DNA of 64,000 nt. Source: Mycobacterium sp. HUMS_12744610 (lineage in GTDB: Bacteria; Actinomycetota; Actinomycetes; Mycobacteriales; Mycobacteriaceae). Position numbers and translations under genes: made by a program. The notes under the pieces were generated by a model. That model ran no database searches and had not been told where the DNA came from. It was given only the letters and a program-made list of their open reading frames with translations. Shown here one piece after another: positions 55,130 to 64,000 of this stretch (positions are counted from its first letter, which is position 1; each line of letters opens with the position of its first letter). Location of the stretch: the NCBI RefSeq assembly GCF_041206865.1, contig NZ_JBGEDP010000001.1, positions 2,976,001 to 3,040,000 of the forward strand, in the 5' to 3' direction.

Positions 55130-56056
55130 CTACCGCGTCGCCGTGATGTACTGCGACCGCATGAAGCTGTCGATCTTGACGTCCACTTCCGGCGGGATCA
55201 TCCCGTACGCCGCTTCCAGCTGAAGGGTGTTGCGGATCGGCTCCACACGCCAACCGTGCGAGGACAGCCAGTCGGCCGGGTCGCTCTTGGGCTCATAGGT
55301 CAGCGCCGAGAAATCGACGCTCCCCGACATGTTGACTCCCGGGTGGGCCGCCTCCAAGCCTTCCAGCTGGTCGTGATCCAGCCGCGTGCCCAACGCACCC
55401 ACGGCCACTCGGCTGCCCGGCGCGCTCAGGCCGCTGATCAGGGTGAAAAGCGTGTTCTGGGCCTCGTCGGTCAGGTAGGGCAGAATTCCCTCCACCGACC
55501 AGGCGCTGGGACGTTCCACGTCGAAGCCGGCCGCCTCCAGCGGCTTGGACCATTCACTGCGCAGGTCCGCGGCGACCTCGACCCGGCGCGCCTTCGGGGC
55601 GGCGCCGTGCTCAGCCAGCACCCGGGACTTGAACTCCAGCACCTTGGGCAGATCGATTTCGAAAACCGTTGTGCCCGATGGCCAATCGAGCCGGTACGCC
55701 CGCGAATCCAGGCCGGCGGCGACGATCACCGCCTGCTGCACGCCCGCTTGTCCCGCCGAGAGGAAGAAGTCGTCGAAGAATCGGGTCTGGACACCGTAGA
55801 GGCGGGGAAAGGCCGTCTGGTCCTCGGAGGTCCCCGGGTTGGCGAGCACGTCGGCCAGATACGGGTCCTGCGACGCGGCGATGAATGCCTGCGCGTACTC
55901 GTCGCGAACCAACGGCTGCGGGCTCGTGGCGTGCACCGCCCGCCAACCGGCCACCAGCAACGCGGTGTAACCCACGCTGCTGACGATGTCCCAGTGGTCG
56001 TCGTCGGAACGCAACGACCCGAACTCAGGTGTCGTGCTCAATTCGGTCCTCCCCAT
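55130..56056 (-). CDS. TIGR00027 SAM-dependent methyltransferase (Rv1896c-like)
   Basis: A 308-residue member of the large mycobacterial methyltransferase group. N-terminal [20 protein letters not shown], the SAM site [21 protein letters not shown] and [13 protein letters not shown], then [19 protein letters not shown] are all typical. Substrate unknown. It converges on the Zn dehydrogenase with a six-base gap. The damaged paralogue at 44320 is from the same family. Confidence 0.9.
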   Translation of the reverse strand: MGRTELSTTPEFGSLRSDDDHWDIVSSVGYTALLVAGWRAVHATSPQPLVRDEYAQAFIAASQDPYLADVLANPGTSEDQTAFPRLYGVQTRFFDDFFLSAGQAGVQQAVIVAAGLDSRAYRLDWPSGTTVFEIDLPKVLEFKSRVLAEHGAAPKARRVEVAADLRSEWSKPLEAAGFDVERPSAWSVEGILPYLTDEAQNTLFTLISGLSAPGSRVAVGALGTRLDHDQLEGLEAAHPGVNMSGSVDFSALTYEPKSDPADWLSSHGWRVEPIRNTLQLEAAYGMIPPEVDVKIDSFMRSQYITATR

Positions 56057-56096
56057 CGCAGTCCCCGACGTCACCAAGGTACCCGCAGCGGCACGG

Positions 56097-56528
56097 TCAA
56101 ACCTCGAGAAGCACCGTGACCGGGCCGTCGTTGACCAAATCCACCTGCATGTCCGCGCCGAAGACCCCGGTTGCCACGTGGGCACCCAACTGCCCCAACG
56201 CCTCCGCGAACGTCGCCACCAGCGGTTCGGCGACGGAGCCGGGGGCCGCGGCGTTCCACGACGGGCGGCGGCCTTTCGCGGTGTCGGCGTACAGGGTGAA
56301 CTGACTGACCACCAGGATCGGCGCGTCGACGTCAGCGGCGGACCGCTCACCAGCGAGAATGCGCAGGTTCCAAAGCTTTTCCGCCAGGCGCCGCGCTTTG
56401 CCGGCGTCGTCGCCGTGGGTGACGCCGACGAAGGCGAGCAGTCCCTGGCCGGACGGGGAGATGGCGCTCACCACCCGCCCGTCGACCGACACCGCCGCCG
56501 AGGAGACCCGTTGCACCAGAATCCGCAC
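56097..56528 (-). CDS. dtd: D-aminoacyl-tRNA deacylase
   Basis: A 143-residue Dtd that removes D-amino acids (and misacylated glycine) from tRNA. Both active-site motifs are present: [17 protein letters not shown] at residues 75-91 and the C-terminal NDGPVTV with the cross-subunit Gly-Pro. Position matches Rv1897c. It diverges from the thiamine-binding protein gene. Confidence 0.95.
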   Translation of the reverse strand: MRILVQRVSSAAVSVDGRVVSAISPSGQGLLAFVGVTHGDDAGKARRLAEKLWNLRILAGERSAADVDAPILVVSQFTLYADTAKGRRPSWNAAAPGSVAEPLVATFAEALGQLGAHVATGVFGADMQVDLVNDGPVTVLLEV

Positions 56529-56568
56529 GATCCTCGATGCTGCCAGGCCCGCTGGGTAGGCTCGTCAG

Positions 56569-56874
56569 GTGTCTGTGCTCGTGGCGTTTTCCGTGACCCC
56601 GCTGGGCGTGGGCGAGAGCGTCGGCGAAATCGTCGCCGAAGCGGTACGGGTGGTTCGCGATTCCGGCCTGCCGAACCAGACGGATTCGATGTTCACCGTG
56701 GTCGAAGGTGATACCTGGGAAGAGGTGATGGGCGTCGTGCAGCGCGCGGTCGAGGCCGTGGCCGCCCGCGCCCCCCGGGTCAGCACGGTGATCAAGGTGG
56801 ACTGGCGCGCCGGGGCCGGCGACGCGATGACGGCGAAAGTCGCCTCCGTCGAACGACACCTGGCCGGCGGTTAG
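56569..56874 (+). CDS. MTH1187/YkoF-type thiamine-binding protein (Rv1898-like)
   Basis: A 101-residue DUF77 protein: [43 protein letters not shown] and [20 protein letters not shown]. Family members form small dimers that bind thiamine-like molecules. GTG 56569 is the start. Its end overlaps the antisense tail of the decayed macrodomain gene. Confidence 0.88.
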   Translation: MSVLVAFSVTPLGVGESVGEIVAEAVRVVRDSGLPNQTDSMFTVVEGDTWEEVMGVVQRAVEAVAARAPRVSTVIKVDWRAGAGDAMTAKVASVERHLAGG

Positions 56875-57160
56875 CCTGCACGGCGGTGCTGAACGCCCGT
56901 TCGGCCGCCTCACCGTGAACGGCGAACACCACTTTCTCCCTCGTCGCCGCATGGATCACGTAGCACGCCGGCATGGCACCGGCGGTGGTCTCGATCGCCT
57001 CCCCGAGCCCGATCGGTGCCTTCTCGGTCGATTCCCGCTGTATTGCGGGCCCGCCGGCCCGGGCGATCGCCGCGGCGACGCCGCCACCGTGGCGCAGCTG
57101 CGTGTTGGCCGCATTGGCGATGGCGTCGAGTTCGAGTTTGGTGACGTCGGCCTGGCGCAC
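56792..57160 (-). pseudogene. Internally deleted macrodomain protein (LppD-like)
   Basis: The first half of a macrodomain is clear (RQADVTKLELDAIANAANTQ and LRHGGGVAAAIARAGGPAIQ to PACYVIHAAT), as is its end (VVFAVHGEAAERAFSTAV), but the 70 or so residues between them are missing at about 56938-56946. The N-terminal lipoprotein part of LppD is also gone; an in-frame TGA sits four codons before GTG 57160. The frame then runs on across the neighbouring gene. ADP-ribose binding is probably lost. Confidence 0.65.
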
Positions 57161-57290
57161 TTCTCATTCGATCATCGGCTCATTGTCGACGGGTCGGGTG
57201 CTGCTCGCGGAGCGCACACCGTCCGGATCCGCGCGCGGGGGCCCGCGATGGTTGTGCTGGTCGGGCCCGCGGGGCGCTTACGATGGCGAA

Positions 57291-57464
57291 ATGACCGGCG
57301 ACGCACCCGACGATGGCAGCATCGGCGAGCCCCGCAAGAGTGGGGACGGCGGCGCGGGAGGCGCCGGGGGAGCCGGAGGAGCCGGAGGCGCGGGCGGTGC
57401 CGGCGGCGCGCCCGGCCCCGGTGGAACCCCCGGCCAACCCGGGCAGCCCGGGCAGCCCGGCTGA
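57291..57464 (+). CDS. Small Gly-rich, collagen-like ORF
   Basis: A 57-codon frame MTGDAPDDGSIGEPRKSGDG followed by GGAGGA repeats and a PGQPGQPGQPG tail. No strong ribosome site is seen and ATGGCGAAATG overlaps a three-codon frame. It ends 60 bases before cinA. It may be a small exported or structural peptide, a relic of PGRS-like sequence, or non-coding. Confidence 0.4.
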   Translation: MTGDAPDDGSIGEPRKSGDGGAGGAGGAGGAGGAGGAGGAPGPGGTPGQPGQPGQPG

Positions 57465-57524
57465 GAACAGCCGCAGCAGCGCGGTGGTCGACCGGATGGC
57501 CCGAGAAAGTCCACCACTAGGCTC

Positions 57525-58799
57525 ATGACGGTGAGCGCACGCGCAGGCATCGTCATCACCGGGACCGAGGTCCTCACCGGACGAGTCCAAGATGCAAACG
57601 GTCCCTGGATCGCCGAGCGACTTTTGGAGCTCGGCGTCGAATTGGCCCACATCACCATCTGCGGTGACCGCCCCGCCGACATCGAGGCGCAGCTGCGCTT
57701 CCTTGCCGACGAGGGCGTGGACCTGATCGTCACCAGCGGCGGGCTGGGGCCCACCGCCGACGACATGACCGTCGAGGTGGTCGCCCGATTCTGCGGACGC
57801 GCGCTGCTGCTCGATGCCGAGGTCGAGAACAAGATCGCCGAGATCCTCAAAAAGCTTATGGCGCACTTCGATTCGGACAACTTCGACGCGGTGCGTGCCG
57901 CGAACCGCAAGCAGGCCATGGTTCCGGAAGGCGCCGAAGTGCTCGACCCGGTGGGCACCGCGCCGGGGGTGGTCGTCCCGGGCAAGCCCACGGTGATCGT
58001 GCTGCCGGGACCGCCTCGCGAGCTGCAGCCGATGTGGCGCAGGGCGATCGAGACGGCCGCGGCCCAGCAGGCGATCGCCGGACGCACCACGTACCGGCAG
58101 GAGACCCTCCGCATGTTCGGGGTGCCCGAGTCGGGGCTGGCCGAGACACTGCGCAGCGCCGAGCGCGCCGTCCCCGGCTTCGCCGGACTCGAAATCACCA
58201 CCTGCTTGCGGCGCGGAGAGATCGAGATGGTCACCCGTTACGAGCCGGACGCCGAGGACGCCTACGCGGAACTGACCCGCATGCTCCGCGACAAGCACGG
58301 GGACCAGCTCTACTCCGAGGACGGGTCCACCGTCGACGATCAGGTCGCGCGGCTGCTGACCGGTCGCCGGATCGCGACGGCCGAATCCTGCACCGCGGGA
58401 TTGCTGGCGGCGCGGCTGACCGACCGGCCCGGCTCCTCCGACTACGTGATGGGCGGCGTGGTGAGCTACTCCAACGAGGCGAAGGCTCATCTGCTCGGCG
58501 TCGAGCCGGCCCTGATCGAAGAACACGGGGCGGTGTCCGAACCGGTCGCCGAGGCGATGGCACGCGGTGCCCTGGATCGTTTCGGCGCCGACACCGCCGT
58601 CGCGATCACCGGCATCGCCGGTCCGGGCGGGGGCACCGAGCAAAAACCGGTCGGGACCGTGTGTTTCACCGTGATGCTCGATGACGGCCAGGCGGACACC
58701 CGCAGGCTGCGGCTGCCCGGGAACCGATCCGACATCCGCGACCGCTCCACGACGGTGGCCATGCACCTGTTGCGGCGCATCCTGAGCAGCTCGCGCTAG
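57525..58799 (+). CDS. cinA: CinA-like competence/damage protein
   Basis: A 424-residue protein with an N-terminal MoCF/ADP-ribose pyrophosphatase-type domain ([20 protein letters not shown] and [13 protein letters not shown]) and a C-terminal NMN amidohydrolase domain ([39 protein letters not shown]). It recycles NAD by-products; in mycobacteria CinA has also been tied to tolerance of isoniazid-type adducts. Position matches Rv1901. It abuts nanT convergently. Confidence 0.94.
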   Translation: MTVSARAGIVITGTEVLTGRVQDANGPWIAERLLELGVELAHITICGDRPADIEAQLRFLADEGVDLIVTSGGLGPTADDMTVEVVARFCGRALLLDAEVENKIAEILKKLMAHFDSDNFDAVRAANRKQAMVPEGAEVLDPVGTAPGVVVPGKPTVIVLPGPPRELQPMWRRAIETAAAQQAIAGRTTYRQETLRMFGVPESGLAETLRSAERAVPGFAGLEITTCLRRGEIEMVTRYEPDAEDAYAELTRMLRDKHGDQLYSEDGSTVDDQVARLLTGRRIATAESCTAGLLAARLTDRPGSSDYVMGGVVSYSNEAKAHLLGVEPALIEEHGAVSEPVAEAMARGALDRFGADTAVAITGIAGPGGGTEQKPVGTVCFTVMLDDGQADTRRLRLPGNRSDIRDRSTTVAMHLLRRILSSSR

Positions 58800-60104
58800 T
58801 CACGCTTCCGTTGGGACGAAAGCGCTTTCGGCGGTCCCAAAGCGGATTCCGGTGGCGTCCTTGCCGACCAGCGTCAGCACCGTGACGGCCAACAGCACCG
58901 GCACGATCGTCGCCGCCAAAGCAAAGGGATAGCCGTGCGATTCGGCCAGTCGTTCCTGGATCGGCAAGTTGAACGCCGCCAGCAGATTTCCCAGCTGATA
59001 GGTCACGCCGGGGTAGAGCCCGCGGATGGCATCCGGCGACAGCTCGGTTAGGTGCGCCGGGATCACCCCCCAGGCACCCTGCACGCAGACCTGCATCAGG
59101 AACGCGCCCAGGCACAGCATGGCCGCGGTGCGCGAGTATGCGAAAAGCGGCACGATCGGCAGGCCCAGCAGCGCGCAGAAGACCACCGTGTAGCGGCGGC
59201 TGAACCGCTGGGACAGCGTCCCGAACACCAGCCCGCCGATAATGGCGCCGAGGTTGTAGACCACCGCGATCCACTTGACGGTCACGCTGGACAGCCCGGC
59301 GCCATGGTTGGCGGTGGCGCCCAGGAAGGTGGGGTAGACGTCCTGGGTGCCGTGGCTCATCCAGTTGAACGCGGTCATCAGCAGCACCAGGTAGAAGAAC
59401 CGGCGGATGATCGCCTTCTCGCGCAACACGTCACGGATCTTGGTGCTGGTGACCTTCAGCTGGTCCTGGGCAGCTTCCCATACCTCGGATTCCTCCACCC
59501 GGTAGCGCACGATCAGGCTTATCAGGGCCGGGATGATGCTCAGGGCGAACAGCCAACGCCACGACAGGCCCAGCAGATTCATCACCACCAGGGAGGCCAG
59601 GCTGGCCAGCAGGTAGCCGAACGCGTAGCCCTCCTGCAGCAGGCCCGAGAAAAACCCTCGCCGTTCGGTGGGCACCTTCTCCATGGCCAGCGCGGCGCCC
59701 AGGCCCCACTCGCCGCCCATCCCGATGCCGTAGAGCAGCCGGAGAATCACCAGCACGGTGAAGTTGGGCGCGAACGCGCACAAGAACCCGACCACCGAGT
59801 AGAAGATCACGTCGACCATCAGCGGCAGCCGCCGGCCGACGCGGTCGGCCCAGAGCCCGAACAGCAGCGCGCCCACGGGACGCATGACCAGGGTGGCCGT
59901 CGTGACGAACGCGACCTCGGCTTTGCTGCGGTGGAATGTTGTCGCGATGTCGGCGTAGACGAACACGACGATGAAATAGTCGAAGGCGTCCATCGTCCAG
60001 CCCAGCCAAGCGGCGACGAACGAGTTGCGCTGGTCGCGGGTGATCCGCTGTGTTGTCACGTCAGCATCGTGCAGTACCGAGCGCGTACGCGCGAGAGTGG
60101 ACAT
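58800..60104 (-). CDS. nanT: MFS transporter, NanT/sialate:H+ symporter type
   Basis: A 434-residue major facilitator with twelve predicted helices. Marks are [20 protein letters not shown], the loop motif [37 protein letters not shown] and a second-half [13 protein letters not shown]. It is a proton-coupled importer of organic acids; NanT naming follows Rv1902c, and sialic acid as substrate is doubtful. GGAGG precedes ATG 60104; GTG 60059 is an alternative start. Confidence 0.85.
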   Translation of the reverse strand: MSTLARTRSVLHDADVTTQRITRDQRNSFVAAWLGWTMDAFDYFIVVFVYADIATTFHRSKAEVAFVTTATLVMRPVGALLFGLWADRVGRRLPLMVDVIFYSVVGFLCAFAPNFTVLVILRLLYGIGMGGEWGLGAALAMEKVPTERRGFFSGLLQEGYAFGYLLASLASLVVMNLLGLSWRWLFALSIIPALISLIVRYRVEESEVWEAAQDQLKVTSTKIRDVLREKAIIRRFFYLVLLMTAFNWMSHGTQDVYPTFLGATANHGAGLSSVTVKWIAVVYNLGAIIGGLVFGTLSQRFSRRYTVVFCALLGLPIVPLFAYSRTAAMLCLGAFLMQVCVQGAWGVIPAHLTELSPDAIRGLYPGVTYQLGNLLAAFNLPIQERLAESHGYPFALAATIVPVLLAVTVLTLVGKDATGIRFGTAESAFVPTEA

Positions 60105-61139
60105 GTCGCCGAGAACTCCTCCCTGGCGACCGAAGCGATGCAGCGCTGGCCGCAGTACGTCAAGCCCGCCGCCGACGGCAGCCGGTTGACGTTCGAGGGA
60201 CGCAGCTACCCGGTCGACGAGGGCCCGGGCGCGGGTTGTCCGCCGCAGCACGGGATCAGCAAGGCTCCCGGGATTCACTGCCGCTCCACCGAAGGCGTCC
60301 TGCACGACGCCGACCGCGACCACATCGACACGATGGTGCTCTATCCCAGCCTCGGGCTGTGCGCCCCGACCCTGGAGGCCCCGAGTTCGCCGCCGGATTC
60401 GCGCGGCTCTACAACCAATGGATCGCAAACTACTGCGCCGTCGGGCGGCCGACTGAAAGGCGTCGCCGTCACCCCAATCGAGCACGGTCACGTGGCCATC
60501 GACGTCATGACCGAGGCCAGGGACCTCGGGCTGGTGGCCACGCTCGTCCCGCCGGCGCTCAAGACCCGCAACCTCGACCACCCCGACCCCGACCCCTTCT
60601 ACGCCGCCGCGGTCGAGCTCGGGATGCCGCTCGGCGTCCACGGCGCCCCCGGCATCCACCTGCCCAAGATCGGCGTGGACCGCTTCACCAACTACATCCA
60701 GGTGCACTGCATCAGCTTCCCGTTCGACCAGATGACGGCGATGACGGCGCTGGTCTCCGGCGGCGTCTTCGAGCGGCACCCTGATCTGCGGGTCGCCTTC
60801 CTCGAGGCGGGCGCCGGCTGGGTTCCGTTCTTCATCGACCGCCTGCACGAGCACTACGAGAAGCGCGGCGACTGGATCGAGCGCGGCTGGCGCCGTGACC
60901 CGCACGAATACCTACGGGCGGGCAACATCTGGGTGACCTGCGAGCCCGAGGAGCCCATCCTGCCCGGCGTGATCGACGTGCTCGGCGCCGACTTCATCAT
61001 GTTCGCCGGCGACTACCCGCACTGGGACGGCGAATGGCCGGAGAGCATCAAGCATCTGCGCACCCGCGCCGACATCAGCGAAGAGGCGCGCGAAAAGATC
61101 GGCGGCCTCAACGCGCCGCGGTTCTACGGGCTGAACTAA
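60069..61139 (+). pseudogene. Amidohydrolase with two compensating frameshifts
   Basis: A metal-dependent hydrolase (amidohydrolase-2/ACMSD-like). The main frame reads [37 protein letters not shown] and then, from [20 protein letters not shown] onward, [10 protein letters not shown] and MFAGDYPHWDGEWPESI. Between 60378 and about 60448 the family-like sequence [20 protein letters not shown] lies in another frame, so a one-base loss is followed by a one-base gain. The chain stays open with about 23 wrong residues. The first metal-binding HxH region is also missing, so it is likely inactive. Confidence 0.7.
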
Positions 61140-61167
61140 CGCGCCCGGGGTGGCAGGATCTTTCGAC

Positions 61168-61568
61168 ATGGGTGCTTTCCTGCTCCGGGCAACGTTGACC
61201 GGCTTTGCGTTGTGGTTGGTCACCAAGTTCGTTCATGGGATCGAATTCGTCGGCGGCCACAGCACAGTGCAGACGGTCGGCATCATCTTCGTCGTCGCGG
61301 TGATCTTCGGTCTGGTCAACGCGTTCATCAAGCCGATCGTCCAGATCTTGTCGATCCCCCTGTACATCCTGACGCTCGGCCTGATCCACATCGTGATCAA
61401 CGCCTTGATGCTGTGGATCACCGCGTGGATCACCGAACACACCACCCATTGGGGACTGCGCTTCGACCATTTCTGGTGGACGGCGTCTGGGCGGCGATCG
61501 TGCTGTCGATCGTGAGTTGGGTGCTGTCGCTGGTGATTCGCGACGTCAACCGTCGCACCCGCACCTAG
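61168..61568 (+). pseudogene. Frameshifted phage holin family (DUF360-like) membrane protein
   Basis: A small membrane protein resembling Rv1903: MGAFLLRATLTGFALWLVTK, NAFIKPIVQILSIPLYILTL and LIHIVINALMLWITAWITEH form three hydrophobic helices. At about 61483, after FDHFWWTA, the last helix VWAAIVLSIVSWVLSLVIRD and tail RRTRT are in another frame; adding one base restores a 133-residue product. As given, translation ends in an unrelated GRRSCCRS tail. Confidence 0.7.
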
Positions 61569-61572
61569 ACCG

Positions 61573-62252
61573 TCAGCGGCCCTGCCACCGCGGCGGTCGC
61601 TTCTCGGCGAAGGCGCGCGGCCCCTCCTTGGCGTCTTCAGTGGTGAAATCCGTTCGCTGTGCCGAGTTTCGTTGTCGTATGCGGACTCGAGGTCCAGTGC
61701 CAAACCCTCGACGTTCGACTGCTTGGTCGCCGAAACCGCGAGCGGTGGGTTGGCCGCGATGCGCCCGGCGTAGTCGTACGCGGTATCCATCAGCTCTTCG
61801 ACTGGGACGACCCGGTTGATCAGTCCCATCGCCAACGCGAGCTTCGCATCCACCACGTCGGCGGTCAGCAGCAGCTCTATCGCCATGGGGTAGGGCAGTT
61901 GCCGCGGCAGCCGCACGGTGCTTCCGCCGCCGGCGAAAAGACCCCGCTTCGGTTCCATGACCGCGAAACGCGCATCCGGCACGGCCACGCGGATGTCGGT
62001 GGAAGTCAGCATCTCGAAGCCGCCCGCGACGCACGTGCCGTTCACGGCCGCGACGATCGGCTTGTACGTCTCGAGATCGGCTCCAGTGCAGAAGTCCCGG
62101 CCGACGCCGGTGATGACCGCGACCCGTGCGCGGGCGTCGTCGCGGAACGCCGCCCAGGCGTTGGGTCAGATCGCGGAAATGCCAGCGAATTACGTGTCTC
62201 GGGCCGGCTGAATGGTGGCGATGTGGGTGTGCAGCGCGTATTCGATGCTCAC
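61573..62252 (-). pseudogene. Multiply frameshifted enoyl-CoA hydratase
   Basis: A crotonase broken in at least four places. Pieces in changing frames read SIEYALHTHIATI, RPETRNSL, HFRDLT, AWAAFRDDARARVAVITGVG to the stretch MNGTCVAGGFEMLTSTDIRV and LALDLESAYDNETR, and finally TTEDAKEGPRAFAEKRPP. Extra or missing bases lie near 62205, 62180, 62160 and 61655. GTG 62252 overlaps the stop of aao as GTGA, showing that the original gene was coupled to aao. No functional product is expected. Confidence 0.85.
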
Positions 62253-63220
62253 CGCGTCTCCCCGTGACCACCGGTCACCAGGCGGACCACGTCACGCGCG
62301 CAGCCCCACGACAGGGTCACGCCGTTGCTGCTGTGCCCGTAGTTGTGGATGCACCGGGCCGAGCCCAGCGGCTCGGCCTCGAGCCGCACCGACGGACGAT
62401 CCGGGCGCAACCCGGTGATCGTCTCGATCAACTGCGCGTCGCGCAGGCGCGGCTCGATCCGGCGGCACCGCTGCAGGATCCGCTCGCTCACCTCGGGGTC
62501 TGCGGTGGTGTCCCAGCGGTCGGGGATGCTGATGCCGCCGCACACCACCCGCCGCGGATGGGGGAAGAAGCAGGTCCATTCCGATCCGCCGTCGACCTCC
62601 AGGAACAGTTGCCGCAGACCGGGATTCGTCAGAACGACGTGCTGGCCGAACAGGGGCCGCACCGTATCGTCGCCCGCCAGCGTTCGCGCGCCCAGGCCGG
62701 CGCAGTTCACGACGATCGGAGCCGTGTCGGCGACCTCGGCCAAGGACCCGACCGCGTGTGCCTCGATTTCGCATCCGGCCGCCGCCAGTCGCCCGATCAG
62801 GTAGTCCAAGTACTGCGGCATGTCGATCATCGGCACGGTGGCACAGAACGCGGCATCGAAGCCGTCGGGAATCTCGGCAGCGTCCGCCGCGCGCAGGTCG
62901 GGGATCAATTCGCCCACCGCCGACATCGCTGCGTTCAGATCGCCGGCCGCCATCGCCGGTGCCAGCTGGACTCCGGTGGCGGGGTCGTCGGCGAGTTCGC
63001 GGAACACCCGCAGCGAGTGTTCGCACCAGGCCCGCGTCGCAGTGGCACGCCCGGCCGGCCGCGGGGGAGTCCACACCGCACCGGCCACCGCCGACGTGGT
63101 CTGGTGCGGCATTGCGGTCGCCCACACCTGCACGGGCCAGCCCGCCTCGGCCAGGCAGATCGCCGACGTCAGGCCGCTGACACCGGCGCCGACCACGACG
63201 ATCTGTTGGGCGGTGGCCAC
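62249..63220 (-). CDS. aao: D-amino acid oxidase
   Basis: A 323-residue FAD enzyme that oxidises D-amino acids. FAD-binding IVVVGAGVSGLTSAICLAEA is at the start, with the DAO marks SAVAGAVWTPP, VNCAGLGARTLAG, YGHSSNGVTLSWGCA near the C-terminus and the substrate Arg in TGLRPDRPSVR. Position and sequence match Rv1905c. GTG 63220 is chosen; a TTG at 63229 is in frame. The decayed hydratase follows with a four-base overlap. Confidence 0.93.
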   Translation of the reverse strand: MATAQQIVVVGAGVSGLTSAICLAEAGWPVQVWATAMPHQTTSAVAGAVWTPPRPAGRATATRAWCEHSLRVFRELADDPATGVQLAPAMAAGDLNAAMSAVGELIPDLRAADAAEIPDGFDAAFCATVPMIDMPQYLDYLIGRLAAAGCEIEAHAVGSLAEVADTAPIVVNCAGLGARTLAGDDTVRPLFGQHVVLTNPGLRQLFLEVDGGSEWTCFFPHPRRVVCGGISIPDRWDTTADPEVSERILQRCRRIEPRLRDAQLIETITGLRPDRPSVRLEAEPLGSARCIHNYGHSSNGVTLSWGCARDVVRLVTGGHGETR

Positions 63221-63233
63221 GGCGGGCAAGAAC

Positions 63234-63683
63234 TCAGCGCGGTGCGTTCCCGCCCAGCAGCCCGTTGAGGATGCCGAGCTGGGCGCCGGCGACCTGCGGC
63301 GGCGTTTCGGCGGGCACGTTGGCGTCCGGTGTCAGTTGCCAGGGCTGGCAGCCGTTGGTCTTGAACGACTTGTCCGTGGCATCGATACGGACCACCTGCG
63401 GCTTTTTGCTCAGGGCGTTGTCGACGACGTTGCCGTCGGGGTTGCCCGTCCGCTTCCAGTAGCAGGTGCCGTCGCCGACGGGCCCGCCCGAGCTGTAGAT
63501 GCCCGGCGCGATGTCGGTGCCCACTGCGTACGTACCGTCCTTGTCGATGGTCGTCTTCGGGGCGGGCGGCGGCGCCGGATCCGGGTCCGCGCCGGCAACG
63601 GCGGCACCGGCAATGCAGCCCGCAAATAGCAGCCCCGCGGCGCCGAACCGTGCCGCGATCGGTGCTTTCGACTTCGAGCCCAT
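63234..63683 (-). CDS. Secreted mycobacterial protein (Rv1906c-like)
   Basis: A 149-residue exported protein: signal peptide MGSKSKAPIAARFGAAGLLF to VAGADP, a proline-rich stretch and a small beta domain (DGTYAVGTDIAPGIYSSGGP, then CYWKRTGN and NGCQPWQL, a likely disulfide). Found in mycobacteria and often secreted; function unknown. It ends 14 bases before the D-amino acid oxidase start. Confidence 0.85.
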   Translation of the reverse strand: MGSKSKAPIAARFGAAGLLFAGCIAGAAVAGADPDPAPPPAPKTTIDKDGTYAVGTDIAPGIYSSGGPVGDGTCYWKRTGNPDGNVVDNALSKKPQVVRIDATDKSFKTNGCQPWQLTPDANVPAETPPQVAGAQLGILNGLLGGNAPR

Positions 63684-63730
63684 AGGAGTGCAGTTTACCG
63701 GCGCGAACGCCCCGGGGTGGCGTCCTCGGC

Positions 63731-64000
63731 TCAATTGCACACGGCCCGCACCCCCATAACCGGCTGGGAGCCGCGGCCATCGTCGAAGTCCGGCGCCCAC
63801 GGCCACCGACCGCGCTCGTCGGCCCACACCACCTGAAGTGCGCTCATCTGGTTTCCGAAGAACGCGGTGGCGAACTTCAAATGGGCGTCCGGATGCTCCA
63901 CCTCGACGAGTTCGACGCGAGACCCGGCCGGGAGGGTCATCCGCGCGCCCGCCGTGAACGCCCCACGATTCACCGCTTGGAACGCGACGGCGTTGAGCAA
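63731..64000 (-). CDS. DUF4262 protein, 5' end beyond the window
   Basis: The last 89 codons of a DUF4262 protein (Rv1907c-like). The visible part has LNAVAFQAVNRGAFTAGARM, VELVEVEHPDAHLKFATAFF and the family signature LQVVWADERGRWPWAPDFDD. DUF4262 proteins are small cytosolic proteins of unknown role. The start lies outside; the 47-base gap before the Rv1906c-like gene shows nothing. Confidence 0.8.
   Translation of the reverse strand: MLNAVAFQAVNRGAFTAGARMTLPAGSRVELVEVEHPDAHLKFATAFFGNQMSALQVVWADERGRWPWAPDFDDGRGSQPVMGVRAVCN

Noticed and set aside
57361..57464. GGAGGC repeats as a CRISPR or tandem-repeat array
   Set aside because: The repeats are short, imperfect Gly-Gly-Ala codons without spacers.

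Overview
This window is a high-GC chromosomal segment from a slow-growing Mycobacterium. Diagnostic genes include Ag85B (fbpB), rpfC, the secreted chorismate mutase, lppE, cyp140, a PE_PGRS gene, KstR- and IdeR-type operators, and many F420- and mycothiol-linked enzymes. From memory, the gene order follows the M. tuberculosis H37Rv block from about Rv1866 to Rv1907c, with many insertions and losses. The PE_PGRS gene argues against the M. avium complex proper. An intact lon and an intact oxyR argue against M. tuberculosis itself. I cannot name the species.

Layout: 0-8 kb holds DUF427, a UppP paralogue, a tandem CoA-transferase, a thiolase-like protein and an Rv1868-like protein. 8-18 kb holds DUF72, an HhH nuclease, a broken TfoX-like gene, a Ddn-like reductase, Lon with a heat-shock (HAIR-like) operator, a PhyH-type dioxygenase, LldD2, a DinB/mycothiol-type protein, DUF1810 and a GH13 enzyme. 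17-20 kb is the ahpD-ahpC/oxyR peroxide module. 20-27 kb holds small oxidoreductases, the iron storage pair bfd/bfrA with two IdeR boxes, a KstR-box gene, and glnA3 (frameshifted) coupled to its amidohydrolase.

27-34 kb is accessory. It carries a three-gene DDE transposon (zinc-finger protein, DDE transposase, AAA ATPase) with matching 33-bp end repeats, flanked by damaged genes, and then two Excalibur-domain proteins, one with a GmrSD-type HNH domain. 34-38 kb carries an epoxide-hydrolase-like gene and cyp140. A complete group II intron sits directly before the cyp140 start codon. 38-43 kb is the conserved lppE-SDR-SRPBCC-rpfC-chorismate mutase-fbpB block. 43-50 kb holds a DUF7159 protein, a YceI protein, a Zn alcohol dehydrogenase and a CYP125-like P450 that look like one operon, Rv1891- and Rv1893-like genes, and a KstR-box nitronate monooxygenase. 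50-56 kb holds PE_PGRS, a Baeyer-Villiger monooxygenase overlapping a Zn alcohol dehydrogenase, and a SAM methyltransferase. 56-64 kb holds dtd, cinA, nanT and aao, mixed with several decaying genes.

At least nine loci carry frameshifts, internal stops or large deletions. Most are single-base indels, so they could be true decay or consensus errors; the multiply broken enoyl-CoA hydratase at 61.6-62.3 kb is hard to explain by error alone.
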